Positions 27,898-37,086 are shown, numbered from the stretch's first letter. The stretch is DNA of 64,000 nucleotides from Afipia clevelandensis ATCC 49720 (GCF_000336555.1 NZ_KB375281.1:3197338-3261337), one strand, 5' to 3'. Notes: generated from the sequence alone by a model not told the origin. A program made the numbers and translations.

Positions 27898-28332
27898 TCA
27901 AGAACTGTCCTTCGGAAACTTGGTCTGCAGGCTGGTCAGCCAGCGCGACACCGTGTCGATTTCCCTGTCGGTGAATCCGTCCATCAACTTGCTGTTGATG
28001 GACTGGGCCCGCGCCACCGCGCGCTTGCGAACCCTCTTTCCTTCGTCGGTCAGATAGACGCGCTGGGCGCGGCCATCCTTTTCGTCGCGCCTGCGCTCGA
28101 TCAGCCCGGCGCGCTCCATCCGGTCCGCGAGTCCGGTGGTCGCGGACGGCACAAGGTCGAGCGCACCGGCGACATCGCCGATCAGGGCGCCGTCGTTCTG
28201 TCCCAGAAAGAACAGCACGCCGGACTGCGCCGAGGTCAGGCCATCCTGCGCCAGCATCTCCTGTTCAAGGCCGCGCTGAAGCCTGCGGTAACCCACAGTC
28301 ATCAGGAAAATCAGCCGCCGGTCCGGTTTCAT
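27898..28332 (-). CDS. MarR-family transcriptional regulator
   Basis: 144 residues of winged helix-turn-helix: LTSAQSGVLFFLGQNDGALI, recognition helix region LVPSATTGLADRMERAGLIERR, then the wing RDEKDGRAQRVYLTDEGKR, all standard for MarR. The helical ends form the dimer interface. ATG 28332 has GGAGG at 4 nt. It is upstream of and likely co-transcribed with the enoyl-CoA hydratase gene. A 20-bp palindrome at 28347-28366 directly in front of it is a good candidate autoregulatory operator. Confidence 0.94.
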   Translation of the reverse strand: MKPDRRLIFLMTVGYRRLQRGLEQEMLAQDGLTSAQSGVLFFLGQNDGALIGDVAGALDLVPSATTGLADRMERAGLIERRRDEKDGRAQRVYLTDEGKRVRKRAVARAQSINSKLMDGFTDREIDTVSRWLTSLQTKFPKDSS

Positions 28333-28346
28333 TCGCCCTCCTGTAT

Positions 28347-28366
28347 ATATTTCACATGCGAAATAT
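28347..28366. promoter_or_regulatory. Candidate MarR operator (20-bp palindrome)
   Basis: ATATTTCACATGCGAAATAT is a palindrome with a single mismatched pair, 14 bp upstream of the MarR start and inside an AT-rich patch that would be its promoter. Size, symmetry and place fit a MarR dimer site. The P450 gene starts 192 bp away on the other strand and could be under the same control. Confidence 0.65.
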
Positions 28367-28557
28367 CAAGCGTCGTCCGCGCGCGGCAGCCATGACAGCC
28401 GCGCCGGCGCGGCGGCGGGCGATCGTTACGGCCTTGTGACACGCTGTCCCCGGCAGCCTCAATTGCGCTGTTTTGGACTGTTTCGCTCCACGCGCCGAGA
28501 GGTGTACCGTGAGGCACGGGCCGGGTGCCAAATTTTTGATGCGGGAGTCACTGCAGG

Positions 28558-29958
28558 ATGAGCATTGCCGAAATTCTCGACACGCCCATGCAACGGCCGC
28601 CGCTCGTGCCGCCGCGCCCGCCCATGGCACCGGATGACCTGTCCGCGCTCGGACGCCTTGCGCTCATCCGCAGCAACGCCATCGCGAGCTGGGGGCCGCG
28701 CGCCTATGAGGAGGATATCGTCAAGGGCCGCTTCTTCGGGCGCAGCAGCTTCATCCTCAATACGCCGGATGCGATCCGGCACATTCTTGTCGAGAACTAC
28801 GAAAATTACACCCGCACACCCGCCGCCTTCCGCGTGCTGCGGCCGATCCTCGGCGAAGGGCTTCTGCTGGCGGAGGGCAAGGCCTGGAAGAACCAGCGGC
28901 GGACGCTCGCGCCCGCCTTTGCGCCGCGCGCGATTCCCCTGCTCATCCCGCACATGCTGGCGGCCACCGATGACGCAATCGGCATGCTGCGCGCACAGGC
29001 CGGTGCGCCGGTCGATCTGCGAGAAGCCATGCAGCGGCTGGCGCTCGACATCGCCGGGCGGACGATGTTCTCGTTCGAGATCGACAGGCACGGCGCAGCG
29101 TTGCGCGATTTCGTCAATGACTACGGCGAGCGGCTTGCGCAGCCGCGCTTCTTCGATCTGTTGCTGCCGCCAGGCTGGCCAAGCCCGAGGGATATCTCCC
29201 GCGCCCTGTTCCGGCGGCGCTGGACGCGGTTCATGCGCACGCTGATTTCCGAGCGCCGCGCAAAAAGCGCAGGCGATGCCGCGCCACATGATCTGTTCGG
29301 CCTGATGGTGGCGGCGCGCGATCCGGAAACGGGTGAAGCATTCACCGACGAGCAGCTCGGCGATCAGGTCTCGACCATGATCCTGGCCGGGCACGAGACC
29401 ACCGCGACCGCGCTGTTCTGGTCGCTCTATCTCCTCGCCCTTGATGCCCCGACGCAGGATGAACTGGCGGCGGAAGCATCGCGCGCGCTCGCGAGCGGGC
29501 CGCCCGATGCCGCGCGGCTGACATTCACCCGCGCGGTGCTGGACGAGACCATGCGGCTGTATCCGCCGGCGTTCCTGATCGTGCGCGCCGCCGCAGGTCC
29601 TGACGCGGTGCCCGGGGCCGACATCGCGAAAAAGGACGTGGTGCTGATCTCTCCATGGCTGCTGCATCGCCACGAAAAGCTGTGGGATCAGCCCAATGCC
29701 TTCCGGCCGTCGCGCTTCCTGCCGGGCAACCCGCCGCCGGATCGCTTCGCCTATCTGCCGTTCGGCGTCGGGCCGCGGGTCTGCATCGGCGCGCAGTTCG
29801 CGCTGACCGAAGCGACGCTGGCGCTGGCCAAGCTGATCGCGGCGTTCAAGGTTGAGCTTCTTGATCATGCGCCGGTGACGCCGGTCGGCGTGGTGACCAC
29901 CCAGCCGGATCGTTCCCCGATGTTTCGGATCACACCGCGCGACGGCAGCGCCGCCTAG
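28558..29958 (+). CDS. Cytochrome P450
   Basis: 466 residues, no membrane anchor. Features: WKNQRRTLAPAF (C-helix), I-helix oxygen-binding motif AGHETT (277-282), K-helix LDETMRLYPPAF (ExxR), and the haem loop PFGVGPRVCIGAQFAL with the thiolate Cys at about 409. The sequence style resembles the bacterial CYP102/CYP4-like soluble class that needs separate redox partners; none are adjacent. The ATG has only GCAGG close in front. The upstream palindrome and MarR gene suggest inducible expression, possibly by a hydrophobic acid. The substrate is not known. Confidence 0.93.
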   Translation: MSIAEILDTPMQRPPLVPPRPPMAPDDLSALGRLALIRSNAIASWGPRAYEEDIVKGRFFGRSSFILNTPDAIRHILVENYENYTRTPAAFRVLRPILGEGLLLAEGKAWKNQRRTLAPAFAPRAIPLLIPHMLAATDDAIGMLRAQAGAPVDLREAMQRLALDIAGRTMFSFEIDRHGAALRDFVNDYGERLAQPRFFDLLLPPGWPSPRDISRALFRRRWTRFMRTLISERRAKSAGDAAPHDLFGLMVAARDPETGEAFTDEQLGDQVSTMILAGHETTATALFWSLYLLALDAPTQDELAAEASRALASGPPDAARLTFTRAVLDETMRLYPPAFLIVRAAAGPDAVPGADIAKKDVVLISPWLLHRHEKLWDQPNAFRPSRFLPGNPPPDRFAYLPFGVGPRVCIGAQFALTEATLALAKLIAAFKVELLDHAPVTPVGVVTTQPDRSPMFRITPRDGSAA

Positions 29959-30309
29959 ATGGTTTGCGTTGCGCTGCAGCGGACATTTTCGCGTCCAGCG
30001 CTCGTCCTGCGATGCATCGCGTCCCGTCTTCGTCTAAAGTCTGATGTGCCATGCGGCAAACCGCTCATGACGGTTTCGTTGCGTCGCAATCGAAACGCCG
30101 TGGCCGCAGAAAGCCCTGTGTTGCAGGCCTAAGTTGCTTGCGCGGCGACGGTAAAAACGCGGCGGTCTGTTTTATTCCCGCAATGTTGCGCCATCAATCT
30201 GATCTTCCGTCAACTTTTCAAGTTGTCGGGCGCGGGGCCTTGGCCCACACTTGGTCCGGACGGGGAAATCTCCGCGACAATTAAAAAAGTGCAAGCAGGG
30301 AGGAAGACC
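29959..30309. other. Intergenic region before the TRAP operon
   Basis: 351 bp without a convincing gene. It contains an imperfect palindrome at 30073-30096 (GGTTTCGTTGCG against CGCAATCGAAAC), an AT-rich stretch around 30160-30220 that is the likely promoter, and the strong AGGGAGGAAG ribosome site of the binding-protein gene. Confidence 0.55.
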
Positions 30310-31440
30310 ATGACCAACGACAGCGAGAATCCGTTTCAGACCAGGAAGCCCACGACACGGCGCGCATTCGTGGGCGGCGCAGCGATAGCCGGCGCCGCGG
30401 TTGTCAGTGCGCCTTACATCCGCAACGCAGAAGCCGCCGAAACCACCACCTGGAAAGTGCAGACATCCTGGCCGGCGGGTGTCGGCCTCGCCACGTTCAA
30501 GGAATGGTGCGGCAGCATCAAGGAAAAGACCGGCGGCGAGCTCGAGTTCAAGCCATTCGCCGCGAAGGAAGTGGTCGGCGATTTTGAACTGCTCGACGGC
30601 GTCAAGAACGGCGTGCTGGAAGCGATGAACTCGTTCACGCTGTACTGGGCCGGCAAGGTCCCGGCGACAGCGTTCCTGTCGTCCTATCTGATGGGTCTGC
30701 GCTATCCGCACGAATGGGACATCTTCTTCTACGGCAACGGCGGTCTGCAAATGGCGCGCGATGTGTTCGCCAAGCAGGGCCTCATGTATGTCGGGCGCAT
30801 TCATCACGGCCCGAACATCATCCACTCCAAGAAGCCGATCCGCTCGATCGAGGACTTCAAGGACCTCAAGCTGCGCGTGCCGGGCGGCATGATCGCCGAA
30901 GGGTTCGCGGCGATCGGCGCCAAGACGACGCTGCTTCCGGGCGGCGAAGTGTTCTCCGCACTCGAGAAGGGCACCATCGAAGCGGCGGACTACACCGGCC
31001 CGGCCGTGAACTGGGACCTCGGTTTCGCGCAGGTCGCCAAGTACATCTTCATGGGCCCTCCGGGCCTTGAGTCGATCTATCAGCCGGTCGACCTGATGGA
31101 CTTCTGCGTCGGCATGAATCACTGGAATAAGCTGAATCCGAAAATGAAGCAGTGGGTTCAGAACGAGGTGGAAGCCTATTCGGCGCATCATCACGGCGCG
31201 ATTCAGAAAGCCGACATGCTGTCCTGGCCGAAATATGAAAAGGCCGGCATCGAGGTCAACCGCCTTCCGGTGGAAGATCTGCCGAAGTTCCAGAAGGTCG
31301 CGGTGCCGATCTGGTTCAAGTGGGCCAACAAGGACAAGGATGCCGCGCGCATCTTCAAGGCACAGCTCGACGTGATGGAATCGCCGAGCATCGGCTATGT
31401 CACGCCCGACATGTACAAGGGTCAGAAGCTCGATCTCTGA
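30310..31440 (+). CDS. TRAP transporter substrate-binding protein, DctP type, Tat-exported
   Basis: 376 residues. The N-terminus TTRRAFVGGAAIAGAAVVSA is a twin-arginine signal, so the protein should be exported folded. The mature part starts TTTWKVQTSWPAGVGLATF and shows the DctP landmarks LKLRVPGGMIAEGFAAIGAK and GTIEAADYTGPAVNWDLGFA, the latter with the residues that salt-bridge a carboxylate ligand in this family. AGGGAGGAAG precedes the ATG. First gene of a complete TRAP operon, 90 bp before the small permease. Ligand probably a carboxylic acid, perhaps a 2-oxoacid or aromatic acid. Confidence 0.94.
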   Translation: MTNDSENPFQTRKPTTRRAFVGGAAIAGAAVVSAPYIRNAEAAETTTWKVQTSWPAGVGLATFKEWCGSIKEKTGGELEFKPFAAKEVVGDFELLDGVKNGVLEAMNSFTLYWAGKVPATAFLSSYLMGLRYPHEWDIFFYGNGGLQMARDVFAKQGLMYVGRIHHGPNIIHSKKPIRSIEDFKDLKLRVPGGMIAEGFAAIGAKTTLLPGGEVFSALEKGTIEAADYTGPAVNWDLGFAQVAKYIFMGPPGLESIYQPVDLMDFCVGMNHWNKLNPKMKQWVQNEVEAYSAHHHGAIQKADMLSWPKYEKAGIEVNRLPVEDLPKFQKVAVPIWFKWANKDKDAARIFKAQLDVMESPSIGYVTPDMYKGQKLDL

Positions 31441-31530
31441 GCTTCAGGGCACGAGTAGAGTACCGGGGCCGCCGTCAGGCGGCCCCGCCATCCACGACAT
31501 CCCGCATCCTGCTTTCCATCCGAGGCATCA

Positions 31531-32652
31531 ATGCCGAGTCTCACCTTCGTGCTGCCCCATTGGCTTTACTGGGGCACGCTGATCGTCTTTCCGCTTGTCG
31601 CCATGTACTTCATTGCCAGGGAACGCCGCCGCGGCATTCCGCGAGGGCCGTCGCTGTTCATCGCCTATCTGTTCTGGCTTTGCTCGGGGTTCATGGGGCT
31701 GCATCGCTTCTATCTGCGAAATGCGTGGGGCTTTGTTTTCATCCCCGTGTTCCTCGCCATTCTCTACATGACGGGGAATATCCGCGACCACCGCGAGGAT
31801 GTTTCACGGACCCGCGCGGCGGTGGAATCATCCCATACAGCGGTCACGCGGGAAAAAATTCCGTCCGGCGAGGCGGCAACGCCGGAGGCGACCGCCCGGC
31901 TGTCGAAGGCCCAAGCTGACCTGAAGACGGCGGAGGCGGAGTTCGAGACCGAAAAGAAGAATCTCGAGACGGCGCGTGACTATTCGCGCTGGCTGGCGAT
32001 TCTGATGGCGGCGATGCTGATCGCCGATGCCTTGCTGCTGCCCGGCCTCGTCCGGCGGACGGCCGCGAAGGAGGCCAATGAGCGTCAGACGCCGCTGGCG
32101 GATATTCCGGAGGTACCGCCGCACGGCACCGATGAAGACCCGGCGAAGAACGTGCATACCTGGCTCACCGACAAGATCGAGATGGTCAACGTGCGCGCCG
32201 GCGAATTCTCGGCCTATTGGGCGGTAATTTCGGTCTTCGTCTACTACTACGAGGTGATCGCGCGCTTCGCTTTCAATTCACCCACCAACTGGGTGCATGA
32301 AAGCATGTTCCTGATGTACGGCATGCAATACATGCTGGCCGGCGCCTATGCGTACAAGGAAGACCAGCACGTCCGGGTCGACGTCATCTACACCAAGTTC
32401 TCGCCGCGCGGCAAAGCGGTCGCGGATATCATCACGTCGTTCTTCTTCTTCATCTTCGTCGGCGTGATGTTCTGGACGAGCTGGCGGTTCGCCGCCGACT
32501 CGATCGGCAACAACGAACATTCATTCACCGAGTGGGGCATCCAGTACTGGCCGATCAAGGTCATGATGCCGATCGGCGCCGGGCTGCTGTTCCTGCAGGG
32601 CGTTGCAAAACTCATCAAGGACATTGTGTTCCTGACGCGCGGGAGAGCCTGA
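31531..32652 (+). CDS. TRAP transporter small permease (DctQ) fused to N-terminal TM2-like module
   Basis: 373 residues, about twice the usual DctQ. Residues 41-80 (SLFIAYLFWLCSGFMGLHRF then YLRNAWGFVFIPVFLAILYM) look like a TM2 domain, with another helix before it. Residues about 118-150 are a charged coiled coil (ARLSKAQADLKTAEAEFETE), then a further helix, a linker, and from about 225 the four-helix DctQ domain with AYAYKEDQHVRVDVIY, the family's most conserved segment. It sits between the binding protein and DctM, so it is functional by context. What the extra module does is unknown. Confidence 0.9.
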   Translation: MPSLTFVLPHWLYWGTLIVFPLVAMYFIARERRRGIPRGPSLFIAYLFWLCSGFMGLHRFYLRNAWGFVFIPVFLAILYMTGNIRDHREDVSRTRAAVESSHTAVTREKIPSGEAATPEATARLSKAQADLKTAEAEFETEKKNLETARDYSRWLAILMAAMLIADALLLPGLVRRTAAKEANERQTPLADIPEVPPHGTDEDPAKNVHTWLTDKIEMVNVRAGEFSAYWAVISVFVYYYEVIARFAFNSPTNWVHESMFLMYGMQYMLAGAYAYKEDQHVRVDVIYTKFSPRGKAVADIITSFFFFIFVGVMFWTSWRFAADSIGNNEHSFTEWGIQYWPIKVMMPIGAGLLFLQGVAKLIKDIVFLTRGRA

Positions 32653-32655
32653 GCT

Positions 32656-34023
32656 ATGGGTTGGGAAATTGATATTGCATGGCTGACCCTGCTGATGTTC
32701 GGGTCGCTGGGCGTGCTGCTCGCGCTCGGCCTGCCGATGGCGTTCTGCACCGGAAGTCTCGCGGTGATCTTCCTGTTCCTGTTCGGCAACTCCGCCGTCC
32801 TGAACATGCTGCCGTCGCGCATCTTCCCCTTCATGACCGACTACCAGTTGTCGGCGGTGCCGCTGTTTATCTTCATGGCGGCGATGCTGGAGAAGGCCGG
32901 CATCATCGAGGAACTGTTCGACGCCGTCTACAAATGGCTCGGCTCGCTCAAGGGCGGCCTTGCCTCGGCGACCGTGATCGCCTGCACGGCGCTGGCGGCG
33001 ATGGTCGGCGTTGTCGGCGCGACCGAAGTCACCATGGGCATGATCGCGCTGCCGGCAATGCTCAAGCGCGGTTACGACCAGAAACTGGCGTGCGGCGCAT
33101 TGCTGGCCGGCGGCACGCTCGGCATTCTCATCCCGCCGTCCGTCATGGCCATCGTCTATGCGGTCGTCGCGCAGCAATCGCTCGGCGAACTGCTGGTCGG
33201 CGCGGTGTTTCCGGGCTTCCTGCTGTCGGGCCTGTACATCGCCTACATTACGGTCCGCTGCTACATCAATCCGAGCCTCGGCCCCGCATTGCCCGTCGAA
33301 GAGCGGGTCGACTTCACGGAAAAGCTGCGGCTTCTGAAGAACACCATCGCGCCGCTGCTGCTGATCCTGCTGGTGCTTGGCATCATTTTCCTCGGCATCG
33401 CGACGCCGGTGGAAGCTGCCGGTATCGGCACCTTCGGCGCGCTGTTCGTCTCCGCTCTGCAGCGCAGGCTGAACTGGACAGCCGTGCAGGAGGCGGCCAT
33501 CGCCACGCTGAAGGCCACGGCCATGGTGATGTGGATCTTCTTCGGCGCGACAATGTTCGTCGGCTTCTTCATCATCAAGGGCGGCCAGCAGTTCGTGGCC
33601 GAGTCCATTCTCGGCACCGGCCTGCCGCCCTACGGCATCCTGTTCCTGATGATGTTCATCCTGTTCGTGCTCGGCATGTTTCTCGACTGGGTCGGCATTC
33701 TTCTGCTCACGGTGCCGATCTTCCTGCCCATCATGCAGGGCCTGAACTGGGATGGCGTGTTCGGCCTGCCCGGCGTGAAGTCGAGCGATGTGTCGCTTTG
33801 GTATGGCGTGATCTTCATGATCAACATGCAGATGGCCTTCCTCAGTCCGCCGTTCGGCTATTCGCTGTTCTATCTGAAGAGCGTCGCCCCGCCGGAAATC
33901 AGCATGGCGACGATCTTCAGGGCGGCGGTGCAGTTCATGGTGCTGCAGGCGCTGGGCCTGGCGATCTGCATCATCTTTCCGCAGATCATCCTGTGGCTGC
34001 CGAGCGTGGTTTACGCCCGTTAG
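32656..34023 (+). CDS. TRAP transporter large permease (DctM)
   Basis: 455 residues with about 12-13 membrane segments, the sodium-driven transport subunit. Landmarks: LGLPMAFCTGSLAVIFLFLF, the GVVGATEVTMGMIALPAML loop, GTLGILIPPSVMAIVYAVVA (hairpin region), FLDWVGILLLTVPIFLPIM and MQMAFLSPPFGYSLFYLKSV. Starts 4 bp after the small permease, so the two are translationally close. It is followed by a long GC hairpin and an unrelated cyclase gene. The length is normal to slightly long. Confidence 0.96.
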   Translation: MGWEIDIAWLTLLMFGSLGVLLALGLPMAFCTGSLAVIFLFLFGNSAVLNMLPSRIFPFMTDYQLSAVPLFIFMAAMLEKAGIIEELFDAVYKWLGSLKGGLASATVIACTALAAMVGVVGATEVTMGMIALPAMLKRGYDQKLACGALLAGGTLGILIPPSVMAIVYAVVAQQSLGELLVGAVFPGFLLSGLYIAYITVRCYINPSLGPALPVEERVDFTEKLRLLKNTIAPLLLILLVLGIIFLGIATPVEAAGIGTFGALFVSALQRRLNWTAVQEAAIATLKATAMVMWIFFGATMFVGFFIIKGGQQFVAESILGTGLPPYGILFLMMFILFVLGMFLDWVGILLLTVPIFLPIMQGLNWDGVFGLPGVKSSDVSLWYGVIFMINMQMAFLSPPFGYSLFYLKSVAPPEISMATIFRAAVQFMVLQALGLAICIIFPQIILWLPSVVYAR

Positions 34024-34056
34024 CGGTCAGATTCGCCGAAATGTGACGGAAAACGT

Positions 34057-34085
34057 GATCGGCCGGGGCTTTGCTCCGGCCGATC
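34057..34085 (+). terminator. GC-rich hairpin after the TRAP operon
   Basis: GATCGGCCGGGGC and GCTCCGGCCGATC form a 13-bp stem with one G-U pair around a TTT loop, 33 bp after the DctM stop. No T-run follows, so termination may need Rho or be partial. Confidence 0.6.
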
Positions 34086-34135
34086 CGTTCAACGCATTAC
34101 TTGGATACCCGGTCGCTCTGCCGTAGACTGCGGCC

Positions 34136-35545
34136 ATGAGCGACTTCAATTCCTTGTATGCGACCTTGAAGCAGACCGCCGATCCGAAGGTGGCGGACGC
34201 GATCCAGCATCTGGTGGAAACCGGCGCCGATCACGAATTGAACCGGATCAACCTGATCGAATTTGCCGCGCGGACGGGCCTTGGCGAAGAGAAGGTGATC
34301 TCGGGTTTCCTGCATGCCTCGCAGATCGGCATTTTCGATCTGACCTGGAATGTGCTGTGCCCCGGCTGCAGCGGCGTTCTCGGTGCGCATGACACGCTCA
34401 AGCAATTGCAGCCCGAGGACTATCACTGCGGCCTGTGCGCGGCCGGCTATCAGGCCTCCATCGATGATCAGGTCGAGGTGGCGTTCACCGTCAGCACGCG
34501 GGTGCGCCGGATCGCGGCGCACGATCCGCACACGCTGCCGAGCTGGGACTACTGGCGCCAGATTTTCTGGAGCTCGGGCATCGACATCAACGAGCACTCC
34601 TTCTCCCGTCTGGTGAACGAGGCCACGCTGGAAGCGGTCGAGCTTGCTTCGGGCGAGCGGGCCGTGCTGTCGCTGCAACTGCCCGCGGAGTTCGTCATCG
34701 TGTTCGAGCCGGTGACGCATTCGGCGCTGTTCCTCGATGTCAAGGGTGAGCCGACCAAGGACAAGCAGAATGCCTCGCTGACCTTCGACGGGGTGCATGC
34801 GCCGACCGGCACTGTCGAGATGCGTCCCGGTCCGCTGCGGCTGTCGCTCGACAACCAGTCCGGGCAGCGGGTGTTGCCGTCGGTCTGGATCGCAGGCGAC
34901 GCGCTCCATGATCTGCTTGGCAAGCGCAAGCCGATCGTCACCGCGAAACGGATTCTCGCGAACCAGACATTCCGCGATCTCTACAAGGCCGACAATCTCA
35001 GCATCGACCAGCGCCTCAAGATCACGTCGCTGACCTTCCTGTTCACCGATCTCAAGGGATCGACCGCGCTTTACGAGCGGGTCGGCGATCTTGCCGCGTT
35101 CGATCTGGTGCGGGCGCATTTCCGCGCGCTGCTGGAAATCATCGCCTCGGAGGCGGGCGCTGTGGTGAAGACCATCGGCGATGCGGTGATGGCGACATTC
35201 GTGCGACCGGAGCAGGCGGTGGCCGCAGGCATTCGCATGCGCAAGGCGATGGACGCCCTCAACGCGGAGCGCGGCACCCAGGACCTGCTGGTCAAGATCG
35301 GCATCCACGAGGGCGCGTGCCTGGCGGTGATGCTGAACGAGCGGCAGGACTATTTCGGCCAGACCGTCAACATCGCGGCCCGGGTGCAGGGTCAGGCCAC
35401 CGAGCGCGCCATCAATGCCACGGAGCCGGTGGTTAAATCGCCCGCGGTCATGGAACTGCTGGACAAGGCGGGGCTGACCCCGGCGGAAAAAACCGTTGAA
35501 TTGCGGGGGATTTCCGACCGCGTGGTGATCTACGAAATTCCATGA
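34136..35545 (+). CDS. Class III adenylate/guanylate cyclase with N-terminal DUF5939-like domain
   Basis: 469 residues. The N-terminal 290 residues resemble the DUF5939 module and hold a zinc-ribbon pair, CPGC at about 76 and CGLC about 100 (NVLCPGCSGVLGA, YHCGLCAAGY). The C-terminal class III catalytic domain has LTFLFTDLKGSTALYERVGD (metal Asp), VVKTIGDAVMATFVRPEQAV and DYFGQTVNIAARVQGQA, so the metal and transition-state residues look intact and it should be active. Output cAMP or cGMP is not decided. No membrane segment. It may sense metals or redox through the Cys pair. Confidence 0.88.
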   Translation: MSDFNSLYATLKQTADPKVADAIQHLVETGADHELNRINLIEFAARTGLGEEKVISGFLHASQIGIFDLTWNVLCPGCSGVLGAHDTLKQLQPEDYHCGLCAAGYQASIDDQVEVAFTVSTRVRRIAAHDPHTLPSWDYWRQIFWSSGIDINEHSFSRLVNEATLEAVELASGERAVLSLQLPAEFVIVFEPVTHSALFLDVKGEPTKDKQNASLTFDGVHAPTGTVEMRPGPLRLSLDNQSGQRVLPSVWIAGDALHDLLGKRKPIVTAKRILANQTFRDLYKADNLSIDQRLKITSLTFLFTDLKGSTALYERVGDLAAFDLVRAHFRALLEIIASEAGAVVKTIGDAVMATFVRPEQAVAAGIRMRKAMDALNAERGTQDLLVKIGIHEGACLAVMLNERQDYFGQTVNIAARVQGQATERAINATEPVVKSPAVMELLDKAGLTPAEKTVELRGISDRVVIYEIP

Positions 35546-35755
35546 CGGCCATGTGTCGTTGTGGCCGGGGCGGGACGGTTTGACGCAACCCGGCAACCCG
35601 GAACCCGTCCCGAGATTGCCAGAGTTTCATTTTCAGGCCATAGAACCTGACGATCTTGTGTCCTAGACTTTGGTCCGGACATGATGTTGAGGGAGCGCCT
35701 TCGCTTTTTCGAGAATGATGTCCGTGTTCAGGTTCGTGTCCGATAGCAGAGATTG

Positions 35756-36235
35756 ATGCTCGACAGATTGCGCCATTTCATCGCCGATGTTGTTTCTCCC
35801 TCCGGAGCCGAAACACGCACCTTTGCCGATGGCGACTACCGGCTGGCCGCCGCCGCGCTCCTGATCCATGTGATTTCGCTCGACGGCGAGCCATCGGAGA
35901 CCGAGAAGCGCAAGCTGCACGCGCTGCTTGAGTATCGTTTCGATCTCGATCCGGGCATGGCTGCGAAATTGATCGCCGACGCCACGCTGGTCGAGGGCGA
36001 GGCCGTCGATCTCTATCACTTCACCAGTGTGATCATGCGTTCCGTCAATGAAGAGGGCCGCCTTCGCATTATCGAAATGATGTGGGAACTGGTCTACGCC
36101 GACGGCCATGTCACTGAATTCGAGGACAATGTGGTCTGGCGCGCTGCGGACCTGCTCGGCATTTCATCGCGCGACCGGCTCAATCTCAAGCATCGCGTTG
36201 CCGATGGACGGCTCGCCTCCGATACGACATCCTGA
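35756..36235 (+). CDS. TerB-family (tellurite resistance TerB-like) protein
   Basis: 159 residues, all-helical TerB fold: YRLAAAALLIHVISLDGEPS has the Asp/Glu-bearing first motif (xxxDGExxxxE), repeated as ELVYADGHVTEFEDNVVWRA, the two-fold pattern by which TerB proteins bind divalent metal. The family is associated with membrane stress and is often stand-alone in alphaproteobacteria; tellurite resistance itself should not be assumed. ATG 35756, one codon after a TTG. It lies between the cyclase and an SDR gene, all on the plus strand. Confidence 0.88.
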   Translation: MLDRLRHFIADVVSPSGAETRTFADGDYRLAAAALLIHVISLDGEPSETEKRKLHALLEYRFDLDPGMAAKLIADATLVEGEAVDLYHFTSVIMRSVNEEGRLRIIEMMWELVYADGHVTEFEDNVVWRAADLLGISSRDRLNLKHRVADGRLASDTTS

Positions 36236-36301
36236 CCTGCCATATTTTCAAAGTTTTCCATTTGCGCTTTATCCCGCCAATCTGACCGACGACATGCATT
36301 C

Positions 36302-37078
36302 ATGACCAAACGTGTCACGCTGATCACGGGCGCCTCCTCGGGCATCGGCGCCGAGCTGGCGCGAATTTTCGCGTCAAGCGGCTCGGACACGGTGCTTGTG
36401 GCGCGCCGCGAGGATCGTCTGCGGCAACTCGCCGACGAGATCGCGGCCGCCGGGCATCCGCGCCCTGCGGTTCTGGCCTGCGATCTTTGCGCCCCGGACG
36501 TCTGCGAGAAAATCACGGCGGCGCTGAAGGAGATGGATGCCGAGGTCGAAACCGTCGTCAACAATGCGGGCTACGGCCTGTTCGGTGAGGCCGTCGATCT
36601 CGACCGCGCCCAGCAGCTCGCGATGGTGGATCTGAATGTCCGCGTGCTGACCGACCTGACCCTGCGCTTTGCCGAGAGCATCGTCCGGCATCGCGGCGGC
36701 ATTCTGAATGTCGCATCCATCGCCTCGTTCCTGCCGGGACCGCGCATGGCGGTCTACTACGCCACCAAGGCCTATGTGCTGTCGTTCACGGAAGCGATGC
36801 GGGGCGAACTCGGGCCGAAGGGCGTGCGGGTCACGGCGCTGTGTCCGGGCACGGTGCCGACCGAATTTCAGGGCGTGGCCGGCTTCAAGCCGGGACTGGA
36901 TTCGGCGGTCCTCAATCTGTCGGCCGCCGCCGTGGCGCGGGCGGGCTATCGCGGGCTGATGTCCAACAAGCGACTGGTGCTGCCGGGGGTCGGTGTGCGG
37001 ATGATCCCGTTCCTACTGAGGTTTGCGCCGCGCAGCCTGGTGCTGGCCTCGGTCGCCCGGGTGCAGCAGAAGCGCTGA
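36302..37078 (+). CDS. SDR-family oxidoreductase
   Basis: 258 residues, classical short-chain dehydrogenase. Cofactor loop LITGASSGIGAELARIF (TGxxxGxG), VVNNAGYGLFG (NNAG), catalytic Ser in NVASIASFLPG and YYATKAYVLSF with the Tyr-Lys pair. Sequence after VARREDRL suggests NADP preference (R at the 2'-phosphate position). Resembles the group annotated as short-chain acyl or steroid-type reductases (DltE/YqjQ-like). ATG 36302 overlaps no neighbour. Substrate unknown. Confidence 0.93.
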   Translation: MTKRVTLITGASSGIGAELARIFASSGSDTVLVARREDRLRQLADEIAAAGHPRPAVLACDLCAPDVCEKITAALKEMDAEVETVVNNAGYGLFGEAVDLDRAQQLAMVDLNVRVLTDLTLRFAESIVRHRGGILNVASIASFLPGPRMAVYYATKAYVLSFTEAMRGELGPKGVRVTALCPGTVPTEFQGVAGFKPGLDSAVLNLSAAAVARAGYRGLMSNKRLVLPGVGVRMIPFLLRFAPRSLVLASVARVQQKR

Positions 37079-37086
37079 GGCAGGCT

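Noticed and set aside
30310..34023. The TRAP operon as a TAXI system
   Set aside because: The binding protein has DctP-type motifs and the permeases are separate, so it is a standard DctPQM system apart from the fusion.
32679..34046. Second long plus-strand frame in the DctM gene
   Set aside because: Same strand but another frame; the DctM frame has all the family motifs and the other is Arg/His-rich without helices.
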